Of a stretch of 12,797 nucleotides of DNA, positions 5,482-12,545 are shown in pieces. A program made the position numbers and the translations under genes. The notes beneath the pieces were generated by a model. That model saw only the letters and a list, made by a program, of their open reading frames with translations. It made no database searches and was not told where the DNA came from. Origin of the DNA: JACNFS01 sp964582065 (lineage in GTDB: Bacteria; Chloroflexota; Dehalococcoidia; GIF9; UBA5629); NCBI GenBank assembly GCA_964582065.1, contig CAZOQG010000051.1, positions 1 to 12,797 on the forward strand. The letters are read 5' to 3'. The stretch's first letter is position 1. Every line of letters starts with the position of its first letter.

Positions 5482-6339
5482 CTATAGAAATTCGTCGAGC
5501 AATTCCTCGAATTGGATAGGGGCAATCTTCTGCTTAACCAGCGGCATTTCTTTCAAGGCAGGAAGCCGTTCTTCATAAACTGGCCTTTCCTGTTTATAGA
5601 TAAGCCCAATAGGTATCCGGCCGTCCCACTCTTGGGCTTTGGCGAAGGCAGCTATCTTATCACCCGGGTCATATCCATTTTCCTCCTCCAGCTTATAGAC
5701 CCTTTCCCGGTACCACTGATAGGTGTTTTTGTGATTAAAGGAGACACATGGCTGGAGAATATCTATCAAGGCAAAGCCACGGTGCTCTATTCCCATTTTC
5801 AGAAGCTGGGCCAGATGCTCAACATCGCCGGCAAAACCACGCGCCAGAAAACTGACATCAGAGGCAATGGCTAGGGCAATAGGGTTGACCGGTTGGCCAG
5901 CCCCTAGTGGCGTAGTCTTGGTAATGAAACCCGAGTCACTGGTAGGAGACGCCTGTCCTTTGGTTAGCCCATATACCTGGTTATTATGCACCATGTAGGT
6001 CATATTGACGTTACGGCGCATGGCAGCTATCCAGTGACCGGCGCCTTCACCATACGCACCACCATCGCCGTCAATAACAATCACGGTAAGCTCATGGTTG
6101 GCAATTTTAGCAGCAGTAGCCGCCGGCAAGGCCCTTCCGTGAAGCCCGTTGAACACATTTCCACGCGTATAATGAGGCAGTTTAGGCGCCTGACCTATAC
6201 CGGATACAAACAGCAGCTGATGGGGCTCTAGGCCAAGCTCAACCAGCGCTCTCCTCAGCGCCTGCAAAATACCAAAATTACCACAACCCGGGCACCAGGC
6301 AATAGCCGTTGCTTCAGCATAATCCTTGATTGTCACCAT
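5482..6339 (-). CDS. korB: 2-oxoacid:ferredoxin oxidoreductase, beta subunit (thiamine diphosphate-binding)
   Basis: The 285-residue product is the catalytic thiamine-diphosphate subunit of a KorAB-type enzyme, which oxidatively decarboxylates a 2-oxoacid (2-oxoglutarate or a related acid) to the acyl-CoA and reduces ferredoxin. Landmarks are WCPGCGNFG (Cys16, Cys19), GLHGRALPAATA, the ThDP/Mg motif GDGGAYGEG from residue 91 with NNQVYG, and ILQPCVSFN (Cys198). Only these three cysteines exist in the protein. In characterised relatives a fourth cluster ligand lies between the CPGC motif and the ThDP motif; here GIGQAPKLPHYTRGN has none. It starts two bases after the korA stop, with GAGGAGG inside the end of korA. 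The substrate is assigned by family, not by sequence proof. Confidence 0.9.
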   Translation of the reverse strand: MVTIKDYAEATAIAWCPGCGNFGILQALRRALVELGLEPHQLLFVSGIGQAPKLPHYTRGNVFNGLHGRALPAATAAKIANHELTVIVIDGDGGAYGEGAGHWIAAMRRNVNMTYMVHNNQVYGLTKGQASPTSDSGFITKTTPLGAGQPVNPIALAIASDVSFLARGFAGDVEHLAQLLKMGIEHRGFALIDILQPCVSFNHKNTYQWYRERVYKLEEENGYDPGDKIAAFAKAQEWDGRIPIGLIYKQERPVYEERLPALKEMPLVKQKIAPIQFEELLDEFL

Positions 6340-6341
6340 AC

Positions 6342-8069
6342 CTAAGCCACCTCCTCTTTCAAATGTTTAACAATATATTGCGGTGAAAACGGGCGGCCAT
6401 CGAACTTCAGGATACTACCATTAACCTTATGCCCTGTCTCTCTCCGAATCAGGCGCGCCATTTGTGCCGTGGCGTTATTCTCAATAACAATGCTTTTGGC
6501 ACGATTATCCAGAAATGAGGATACCGCCTCAGCAGGGAATGGCCATATCTCGCTAAGGTGGAGGATGTTAACCGCCACACTATTTTGCTCAAGCAAATCG
6601 GCTGCTTCTTTAATAGCTCCATAGGTGCTGCCCCAACCAATAAGCGAAAACTCTGCCTTCCGCGACTGGTGAACCCGGGGGCTACTAATCTCGGCCCTTA
6701 GGCCATCTAGCTTGCGTAACCGTTTCATGTTCTGTTGGTTCCTGGTTTCTGCATCCTCTATCATATGCCCAGCCTCATCGTGTTCGTCAGAGTCGGTTAC
6801 CACCAGTGCCTTACCCTGGAGGGGCAGAGCCCAAGGAGAAATGCCAGACTCGGTAATTTGGTGTCTCCTGTAATCAGTTAACCCGCTTACCTCCTCCTCG
6901 GAAAGAAGCGCACCCCTGTCTATTTTCACCTGCGCGAGGTCAAACCTTTCCACCGTAGCGTACGAAGTGGCCAAATGATGGTCGGTAAGAATAATCGCCG
7001 GAACCTGGTACTTTCCCGCCAGATTAAATGCCTTGATGGTGGCATAGAAAGCCTCCGCAGCAGTGGCTGGTGCCACTATCACCCGAGGAAACTCCCCATG
7101 CCCGGCGTGGAGAGCAAACTCAAGCTCTCCCTGCTCCGTTCTGGTAGGTAGGCCAGTAGCCGGGCCAGGCCGCTGGCCCAACACTACCACCACAGGAGTT
7201 TCGGTCATGCCGGCCAGTGCCAAGCCCTCCACCATGAGGGAGAAACCACCCCCTGAGGTAGCCACCATCGCCCTAACCCCGGTATAGCCAGCCCCGATAG
7301 CCATGTTAATGGCCGATATCTCATCCTCAACATGCATGGCTACGATGTTAAAGTTCCTGCCTTTGTCTGCCATATACTCAAGAATCGAGGTGGCAGGTGT
7401 CATGGGATATCCGGCGATAAATCTACAACCGCCGACCACAGCCCCAAGTGACAACGCCTCGTTACCATGAAGTAGCATTCTCCTGGCAACACCAGTCACC
7501 GGCTTGAGTTTCTGCGCCGCTTTTTGCTTACAATGCTCCCGAGCATATTCAAATCCAGCTATAGCTGCCGCCACATTATCCTCAGCAACCTGCCTGCCAT
7601 GCCTGGCAAACTCCTCCCGCAAAACTGCCGTCACCACGTCAAAATCGTAGCCTGCTAGTCCAACCGCCACACCGACAGCCACTGTATTGGTCATGAGCTT
7701 GTTGTGTGTTGCTTCTTCAGCCAGCCTTGCAAGCGGTACACCAAAATAGTTGTCCCCTTGAGCGTCAACTTTGGTTTGCTCCTCATCAAAGATGACCACT
7801 CCGTTGCTTTTCACCTCGTTTTTGTGAAGCTCTATCGTTTCCCTGTTCATGGCGATGAGAATATCCAGATTTTGTGAGACAGCCAGTACCTCTCCATCAC
7901 TTACCCTAACTCGGAAGAAGTTATGGCCACCCCTTACTCTACTCTCATATTCCTGGTCGGCAAAAACATGGAATCCGCCTCGGGCGAAAGCCTTAGCCAA
8001 GATAAAGCCTACAGATTGCACTCCTTGGCCGGCTTCTCCTCCAACCATTAAGGTGATATCTAGTGGCAT
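6342..8069 (-). CDS. korA: 2-oxoacid:ferredoxin oxidoreductase, alpha subunit (gamma-alpha fusion)
   Basis: The 575-residue product joins the gamma domain (about residues 1-185) to the alpha pyrimidine-binding domain (about 195 onward), as in two-subunit KorAB enzymes. The gamma part begins with VGGEAGQGVQS and contains YESRVRGGHNFFRVRVS. The alpha part has GYPMTPATSILEYM (YPxTP at 221-225), AMHVEDEISAINMAIGAGYTG and ATSGGGFSLM, all family signatures. No separate ferredoxin-like subunit is encoded next to it, so electrons are likely passed directly to soluble ferredoxin through the beta-subunit cluster. GGGGGTGA seven bases before the ATG supports the start. It lies 33 bases after the MBL/rhodanese gene and two bases before korB, so the pair is certainly co-transcribed. 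Confidence 0.92.
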   Translation of the reverse strand: MPLDITLMVGGEAGQGVQSVGFILAKAFARGGFHVFADQEYESRVRGGHNFFRVRVSDGEVLAVSQNLDILIAMNRETIELHKNEVKSNGVVIFDEEQTKVDAQGDNYFGVPLARLAEEATHNKLMTNTVAVGVAVGLAGYDFDVVTAVLREEFARHGRQVAEDNVAAAIAGFEYAREHCKQKAAQKLKPVTGVARRMLLHGNEALSLGAVVGGCRFIAGYPMTPATSILEYMADKGRNFNIVAMHVEDEISAINMAIGAGYTGVRAMVATSGGGFSLMVEGLALAGMTETPVVVVLGQRPGPATGLPTRTEQGELEFALHAGHGEFPRVIVAPATAAEAFYATIKAFNLAGKYQVPAIILTDHHLATSYATVERFDLAQVKIDRGALLSEEEVSGLTDYRRHQITESGISPWALPLQGKALVVTDSDEHDEAGHMIEDAETRNQQNMKRLRKLDGLRAEISSPRVHQSRKAEFSLIGWGSTYGAIKEAADLLEQNSVAVNILHLSEIWPFPAEAVSSFLDNRAKSIVIENNATAQMARLIRRETGHKVNGSILKFDGRPFSPQYIVKHLKEEVA

Positions 8070-8102
8070 AGCTTCACCCCCATAGTCTTGCGAGCCATAA
8101 GA

Positions 8103-9476
8103 TTAATCAGTAGTGACAGGAAATCCCGCTGCGACCCACGCCTTTACGCTGCCCAGCACATTATAAACCTCTGGATAACCGGCACAGAGCAATATACTCG
8201 CCCCCAGCCCGGCCCGGTGTCCCACATTGCAAATCACCGCAACCGGCTTATCTTTAGGAACTTCAGCCAGTCTCCGCTCGAGATATCCTACGTATATGTG
8301 AAGCGCCCCCTTTATATGCCCGGAGGCCCACTCATCTTCCCCCCTGGTATCCAGAACTAGCAGGTCTTCACCCCGGTCTATCTTATCTTTAAGCTGATGC
8401 ACCGAAAGCAAGAGGAGGTTTTCCATAGGGAGACCGGCATTATACCAGCCCTCGGTACCACCTTTGAGAAAGCCGGTAACTCGGTCATAGCCAGCGCGTA
8501 TTAGGTAACGTACTACCCTCTCTAGATGACACTGGTCTTCTAATACCAGCAGGATAGGTTTATCGTAAGGTAGCACCCAGCCAGCAAAAACAGGCAGTCC
8601 TTCCAGCCAGATGCTGTAAGCCCCCTTGATGTGGGCACCGCCAAAGGCAGCTGGTTCACTGGTATCAACAACTATCGCACCCTGCTCTATCTCATCCTTG
8701 AACTCGGTTGGAGTAAGCGGAGCCGGTATAGGTAAACATCCCAAAAGGGGAGGGCCTTCCAGATTGTATTTTTCCATCTGCCGAAAATAGTAAGGCCTCT
8801 CAGGCTGCTCAGCTACCTTATGCTTTATGAAGTCGTCTCTGTTCTTCATCCGGAGCACCGGGTTCTGGATTCTCTCAATACCCAGGGTACTTTCATCTCT
8901 GTCGGCGATGTTCAAGCCGCAGACTGAGCCGGCACCATGAGCTGGACATAGGATGACCCCATCACCCAGGGGAAGTAACCTATTGAAGATGCTGTCATAA
9001 AGGTTTGAGGCAAGTCTAGGAGCCTCTTCAAAGCCATACAGGTCAGTCCGGCCAACATCCCCCACGAATAGCGCATCTCCAGCAAACACCATCACCGGAG
9101 CTTCACCAGTGGACAGGTCAACTACAACATATGACATGCTCTCGTCAGTATGACCTGGCGTATGGATAGGAGTTAGTTTGAGGGACCCAACCTGGAACTC
9201 CTGCCCCTCTCTCAGTGTGTTACCATATTTCCAGTCCAGCCCAGGACCGTGGTATATTTTGGCTCCGGTGAAGTTATTCAGTTCCACGGAACCGACCGTG
9301 TAGTCTTCGTTGCGGTGAGTCTCGAAAATGTATTTGATTCTTAGACCTCTTTGCTGGGCCAGGTCGATGTAAACCTGGCAGTCACGCCGGGGGTCAATGA
9401 CAGCAGCATCACTGCCTGAGCCAATTAGGTAGGAGTTATGGGCTATTCCTTCCGATTTTATGCGTTCAAAAATCAT
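8103..9476 (-). CDS. MBL-fold (ETHE1-like persulfide dioxygenase-type) protein with two C-terminal rhodanese domains
   Basis: The full-length frame has 460 residues from an ATG at 9485; AAGGA lies eight bases before the ATG at 9476, giving 457, so I prefer the latter. In 460-residue numbering the MBL domain covers about 1-240. The usual HxHxDH motif is THRNEDY (His57, Asn59, Asp61, Tyr62), followed by PGHTDES (His112), FAGDALFVGD (Asp137) and CPAHGAG (His183). ETHE1-type enzymes bind one iron through the equivalents of His57, His112 and Asp137, all present. Rhodanese domain 1 (about 258-355) lacks a normal active-site loop, having EDQCHLE. Domain 2 (about 360-457) has CNVGHRAG with Cys419. 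The likely role is oxidation of sulfane sulfur (persulfides) to sulfite or thiosulfate, as proposed for relatives such as CstB. Confidence 0.9.
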   Translation of the reverse strand: MIFERIKSEGIAHNSYLIGSGSDAAVIDPRRDCQVYIDLAQQRGLRIKYIFETHRNEDYTVGSVELNNFTGAKIYHGPGLDWKYGNTLREGQEFQVGSLKLTPIHTPGHTDESMSYVVVDLSTGEAPVMVFAGDALFVGDVGRTDLYGFEEAPRLASNLYDSIFNRLLPLGDGVILCPAHGAGSVCGLNIADRDESTLGIERIQNPVLRMKNRDDFIKHKVAEQPERPYYFRQMEKYNLEGPPLLGCLPIPAPLTPTEFKDEIEQGAIVVDTSEPAAFGGAHIKGAYSIWLEGLPVFAGWVLPYDKPILLVLEDQCHLERVVRYLIRAGYDRVTGFLKGGTEGWYNAGLPMENLLLLSVHQLKDKIDRGEDLLVLDTRGEDEWASGHIKGALHIYVGYLERRLAEVPKDKPVAVICNVGHRAGLGASILLCAGYPEVYNVLGSVKAWVAAGFPVTTD

Positions 9477-9511
9477 CTGAGGCATCCTTTTTCAGTCATT
9501 ACTCATCACCG

Positions 9512-10351
9512 TCAAACGATTTTTGCCAACCGCTCGAGTAGAGTATTAGCATGATTCCGCTCCTCCAGAGCCAGTTCGTGGAGGAGTGCTTTGGCATTCC
9601 GATTCTCTACCAACGCCGAAGCCCGCTTATAAAAATCATACGACATATATTCCTTTTCCAGTGCTATCTCTAGCGCCTCCATCTCATCAACGAATTTCTG
9701 GTCTACTTTAGCCAGAGCTGGGCTGACTTCAATACCACCCTCCATATGTTCCACCTTGAGATTCTTAACCTCTTCCAGAGGAGGAAGCGAACCCTCGCCA
9801 AGTAAACGGGCAGCATGCTGATGCAGCCTCTGCATATGCTTATCTTCAGCATCGGCCAGCATCTGGAATGTTTCTTTGGCCTGAGAGGACTCACTCTTAT
9901 CTCTGGCTGCTATATAAAAGTCCCAGGAACCCTTCTCTAGTTTGATAGACATCAGGAGAATGTCTCTAGTATCGGCTGCTTCTGTTATTAATTCTGGCCT
10001 TGCTTCAGGTATTCCGGAAACAGTCTCGTAGCGCCAGTTAAGAATACCACCTTCCAGGTTCTGAACGTTCTTAAATCCGAGCCCACAGAGAGCTATAGCT
10101 GCCGCTATACTGCGGCGTCCTGAACGGCAATAAGTAATAGTCTTCTTACTATGGTCTAATTCCCGCTGTCTGGCCTCAAGCTCACCCAGCGGGATTAGCA
10201 TAGCCCCTGGAATGTGTCCGGATTCATATTCTTCAGGCTGCCTCACATCCAGCAGAAGAAACTCACCCTCCCTGTCCTTGTCCAATATCTTCCTGGTCTT
10301 GTCAGGTGTCAGTGTTCCTATCTCATCAATAGCACAAGCCAGCTTCATCAC
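9512..10351 (-). CDS. Rhodanese domain fused to a rubrerythrin-like (ferritin-like) di-iron domain
   Basis: The 279-residue product begins with a rhodanese domain (about 12-115) containing LLLDVRQPEEYESGHIPGA and the active loop YCRSGRRS with Cys75. A four-helix ferritin-like domain (about 130-279) follows. It has the expected di-iron pattern: Glu139 (LEKGSWDFY), Glu169-x-x-His172 (EDKH), Glu232/234 (ALEKEYMSYDFY) and Glu264-x-x-His267 (ERNH). No rubredoxin domain is present, so electrons must come from elsewhere; the neighbouring Rieske protein is a candidate. The start is GTG at 10349-10351 with AGGAG seven bases upstream; an ATG follows immediately. The fusion implies combined sulfane-sulfur transfer and peroxide or oxygen reduction, which is my inference from the domains and neighbours. 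Confidence 0.9.
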   Translation of the reverse strand: MMKLACAIDEIGTLTPDKTRKILDKDREGEFLLLDVRQPEEYESGHIPGAMLIPLGELEARQRELDHSKKTITYCRSGRRSIAAAIALCGLGFKNVQNLEGGILNWRYETVSGIPEARPELITEAADTRDILLMSIKLEKGSWDFYIAARDKSESSQAKETFQMLADAEDKHMQRLHQHAARLLGEGSLPPLEEVKNLKVEHMEGGIEVSPALAKVDQKFVDEMEALEIALEKEYMSYDFYKRASALVENRNAKALLHELALEERNHANTLLERLAKIV

Positions 10352-10389
10352 TACAGCGCTCCTCTCAAAATTTCCTTGTCAAACCAAGG

Positions 10390-10740
10390 CTAGATTTCTA
10401 TCAGTATCCTGTCACCTTCGACCTTCACACCATACGTGGCAAGTGGTTTAGGCGGCTTAATTGCTTTGCTCACGGTGGAAATCCAGCCAGACTTCTTTAA
10501 CCAACGGACTACCTGACCGTCACGAAGGTCGAACTGAGAGCCATGCAGAGGGCAAGTTACTACAGTCCCTTCTAATTTACCTTGGGATAACTTGCCTCCC
10601 ATATGAGGGCAGCGGCTGTCGGCGGCATAATACTTATCTCCAACCCTGGCTAGAAGGATTTCATGGCCTTGAGCCGCGACCTGTTTCATAGTTCCATCTT
10701 CGAGTTCACTGGTCTTACCCGCTTCTACCAGACTGCTCAT
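10390..10740 (-). CDS. Small Rieske [2Fe-2S] ferredoxin
   Basis: A soluble 116-residue protein with both halves of the Rieske cluster motif: CPHMGG (Cys44, His46) and CPLHGSQF (Cys63, His66), eighteen residues apart as in Rieske ferredoxins of dioxygenase and nitrite-reductase type. FDLRDGQVV after the second half is also typical. The frame is open to a GTG at 10767, but AGGAGG lies eight bases before the ATG at 10738-10740, which I use as the start. No membrane or export signal is visible, so it should act in the cytoplasm as a one-electron carrier for a redox partner nearby, possibly the rhodanese/rubrerythrin fusion 38 bases downstream. Its last 39 coding bases are duplicated at 4372-4410. 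Confidence 0.93.
   Translation of the reverse strand: MSSLVEAGKTSELEDGTMKQVAAQGHEILLARVGDKYYAADSRCPHMGGKLSQGKLEGTVVTCPLHGSQFDLRDGQVVRWLKKSGWISTVSKAIKPPKPLATYGVKVEGDRILIEI
10392..10430. repeat. 39-base exact direct repeat, copy 2 (3' end of the intact Rieske gene)
   Basis: Identical to 4372-4410 and in the same orientation. This copy sits inside a complete gene, so it is likely the intact relative of the remnant at the other end. Confidence 0.95.
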
Positions 10741-10798
10741 TTGATTTGCCTCCTCATATATTAGCACTGGACTCAGATGGCAGGCTTTCTGATATTAG

Positions 10799-11242
10799 TC
10801 AAAAATGCAGAAGATCTCGGTGCCGAAATCCCCGAGAATAGTCAATTAGGTGTATCTTAACCGGGGTCACCTTTATGATTACTGAGTTTCCGGGCTTCAC
10901 ACTATTAAAAGCATTGTGTCTCACCATCACAGGCTTGGGCACCTCGGCAGCGTCCCCATCGGATAATATGCTGGCTTTTCCAACATATTGAATTCCTTTG
11001 ATGTCTCGATCTGCCTCAGGAACAGGCCCGACCTCTTGCATCGCTATTGCTACGTGGGGATTCGCGAGCATATTCTGCACCTTTTGGGTCTGTCTGCCGG
11101 TATTGAAATAGATATCCAGTCCACTATTTTTGAAGAAAACAGTGGAGGCGCTTGGCTGACCCTCGGCACTGACAGTGGCAATGGTACACAAACGGCATTT
11201 TTCCATATATTGTATGACCTGTTCTTTAATATCGATGGCCAT
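10799..11242 (-). CDS. Pyridoxamine 5'-phosphate oxidase (PNPOx)-like flavin-binding protein
   Basis: The 147-residue product is a single split-beta-barrel domain. CRLCTIATVSAEGQPSASTV (residues 16-35) is the typical first strand pair, GLDIYFNTGRQTQKVQNM follows, and NPHVAIAM with GIQYVGKASIL completes the FMN-binding core. The C-terminal VTPVKIHLIDYSRGFRH is also common in this superfamily. GGGAGG five bases before the ATG supports the start. Members bind FMN, F420 or heme and many reduce unidentified small substrates; it is not close enough to true PdxH to claim vitamin B6 synthesis. It begins the tightly spaced redox gene run, with a 58-base gap to the Rieske start. Confidence 0.87.
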   Translation of the reverse strand: MAIDIKEQVIQYMEKCRLCTIATVSAEGQPSASTVFFKNSGLDIYFNTGRQTQKVQNMLANPHVAIAMQEVGPVPEADRDIKGIQYVGKASILSDGDAAEVPKPVMVRHNAFNSVKPGNSVIIKVTPVKIHLIDYSRGFRHRDLLHF

Positions 11243-11326
11243 TTTCGCCTCCCTTCGTTGTATTGGGCATATTACAGTTGTCCGAGCAACCGTACCGTAA
11301 GGAAAGACTGGTTCTTACTCTGACGA

Positions 11327-11355
11327 AGTCTAGTTCAACTATTCTGACTTGCCAA
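11327..11355 (-). promoter_or_regulatory. Candidate sigma-70-type promoter upstream of the PNPOx-like gene
   Basis: On the minus strand TTGGCA (11350-11355) and TAGACT (11327-11332) are separated by 17 bases, five of six and four of six matches to the -35 and -10 consensus. Transcription would begin near 11320, about 80 bases before the PNPOx ATG. This 194-base gap is the largest between genes in the right half, so a promoter for the downstream redox run is expected here. The match is by eye only. Confidence 0.3.
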
Positions 11356-11436
11356 TGACTCCCTCCACGCACTTTATAGCTGCAATCATGGTAGGGAACC
11401 CCGCCATAGTAACCTGACTTCATCCCCACCATAGCC

Positions 11437-12276
11437 TTACTTTTCCTCTTCCTTCAGCAGGTCGGTGAATACCTCAGTATGATATACTTCATGGTCTCTT
11501 ATCCGGGTAAGCAACTTCTTCAGGTCAGGGTCTGTTACTTCCTTGGCGGCGCGCTCGTATTCGGCGGCCACCTCCTTCTCAATTTCAATGTCGGCCCGAA
11601 GCATATCGGCTGTCTTGGTTGATTGGTCAACGTCGGTGTGCTCGATTCTGGGACTGCCTCCCCCATCAACCATTTCCTCACCCAGCCAGCCCAGGTGCTG
11701 CATCTCGTTGATGGCCTGGTCTTCCATCTCTCTCTTAACATCCTTATTCTTTGTCATATAGGAATGCAATAGATACTGAAGGATGACAGTATACTCGTGC
11801 TCAATACCCCAATTAAGAATCTCAGTAACCCTATCCTGACGACTCCCTCGCAGGTCTTTGGCACCTTCCTTCTGCGCTTTCTCCACAAAGTGGGCAAAAT
11901 CACCGTGGTGCGATTCTTCATCAGACAGAATCCGCTGCAGCAGCCGCTTTATCTTCGGATTATCGATAAGCTTGATGTGCTCCCTATATGGAGCCATGGC
12001 ATCCTCTTCCAACAGCACACCGTTCTTCATCCAATCGGCAACTGACTTGCCATCCATGCGCATCTTGCCTCTCTCCAGGCTGGGGGTGCCGCCCAGCTCG
12101 ACTATGGCCTCGGCCAGCCAGTCAAGATGGCGCATCTCCTCTCTGGCGATTGCCTCGAGCTCACAAGACATCTCACCTTCACCCATGGCGTAAGCATTGG
12201 TCAGGTACTGAATTATGGCACCATGTTCGCCCTCAAGATCCTGATTCAGTAGAGCAATAATTTCTTCGTTTTTCAT
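11437..12276 (-). CDS. Protein with two tandem ferritin-like (bacterioferritin/DUF2202-type) domains
   Basis: From the preferred start the product has 279 residues. The frame is open to an ATG at 12288, but GGAGGG lies just before the ATG at 12276. Two four-helix domains of similar plan follow each other. The first (about 1-140) has GEHGAIIQY, EEMRH (Glu47-x-x-His50) and EESHH (Glu120/121 to His123/124). The second (about 145-279) has EHEYTVILQYLLHSY, NEMQH (Glu191-x-x-His194) and DHEVYH (Glu263-x-x-His266). Both therefore keep ferritin-like di-metal ligands. Similarity of the halves suggests an internal duplication. It probably oxidises or stores iron, or scavenges peroxide; no export signal is visible. 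It follows the YHS gene and precedes the redox run. Confidence 0.88.
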   Translation of the reverse strand: MKNEEIIALLNQDLEGEHGAIIQYLTNAYAMGEGEMSCELEAIAREEMRHLDWLAEAIVELGGTPSLERGKMRMDGKSVADWMKNGVLLEEDAMAPYREHIKLIDNPKIKRLLQRILSDEESHHGDFAHFVEKAQKEGAKDLRGSRQDRVTEILNWGIEHEYTVILQYLLHSYMTKNKDVKREMEDQAINEMQHLGWLGEEMVDGGGSPRIEHTDVDQSTKTADMLRADIEIEKEVAAEYERAAKEVTDPDLKKLLTRIRDHEVYHTEVFTDLLKEEEK

Positions 12277-12310
12277 TTGTCCCTCCATTAGTTAGTTTAC
12301 TCTAGTCACT

Positions 12311-12332
12311 TCTCGGCACGCCTGTACCGAGA
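12311..12332 (-). other. Stem-loop in the gap between the YHS and ferritin-like genes
   Basis: On the minus strand TCTCGGTA and TGCCGAGA can form an 8-base stem (one G-U pair) around a 6-base loop. The wobble pair occurs only in minus-strand RNA, which fits transcription in that direction. No T-run follows, so it may be a processing or stability element, or a weak terminator, rather than a standard intrinsic terminator. A smaller repeat (GCCTGTCCAGGC) lies about 20 bases upstream on the same strand. Confidence 0.3.
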
Positions 12333-12371
12333 GCGCTTAATCGCCTGGACAGGCAACCTGGGCAAATACCT

Positions 12372-12527
12372 CTACTTCTTTTCTTCGACGAGGTATTTAT
12401 CAGGGTTCTGGTCGAAAGCTTTCTTACAACCAGCAGCGCAGAAGTAGTATTTCTTTCCCTTGTAGTCAGAGGTTGCTGCTGCCTTGCTCTCTTCCACCTC
12501 CATCTTGCACACTGGATCAGTCGCCAT
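12372..12527 (-). CDS. YHS-domain metal-binding protein, 51 residues
   Basis: The product begins MATDPVCKMEVEE and continues with KGKKYYFCAAGCKKAFDQNP, the pattern of the YHS domain: DPVCKM with Cys7, YYFC with Cys30, and a further Cys34. The ATG is preceded by AAGGAGGTG at five bases, an excellent ribosome binding site. The frame ends with a TAG at 12372-12374. A longer frame overlapping the same bases in another register is not protein-like. YHS domains are common as separate small proteins or at the ends of copper and heavy-metal P-type ATPases and are thought to bind metal ions. Its position 18 bases after such an ATPase fits a role in copper handling. Confidence 0.92.
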   Translation of the reverse strand: MATDPVCKMEVEESKAAATSDYKGKKYYFCAAGCKKAFDQNPDKYLVEEKK

Positions 12528-12545
12528 AGGAACACCTCCTTTTAA

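Noticed and set aside
11226..11432. 68-codon minus-strand ORF between the ferritin-like and PNPOx-like genes
   Set aside because: It overlaps the PNPOx start, lacks a properly spaced ribosome binding site at either ATG, and has an irregular composition. The same bases hold a promoter-like pair, so I treat the gap as regulatory.
12302..12535. 77-codon minus-strand ORF over the YHS gene
   Set aside because: Its product is a run of Arg, Thr and Ser with no motif, while the other frame gives a clear YHS domain with a strong ribosome binding site.
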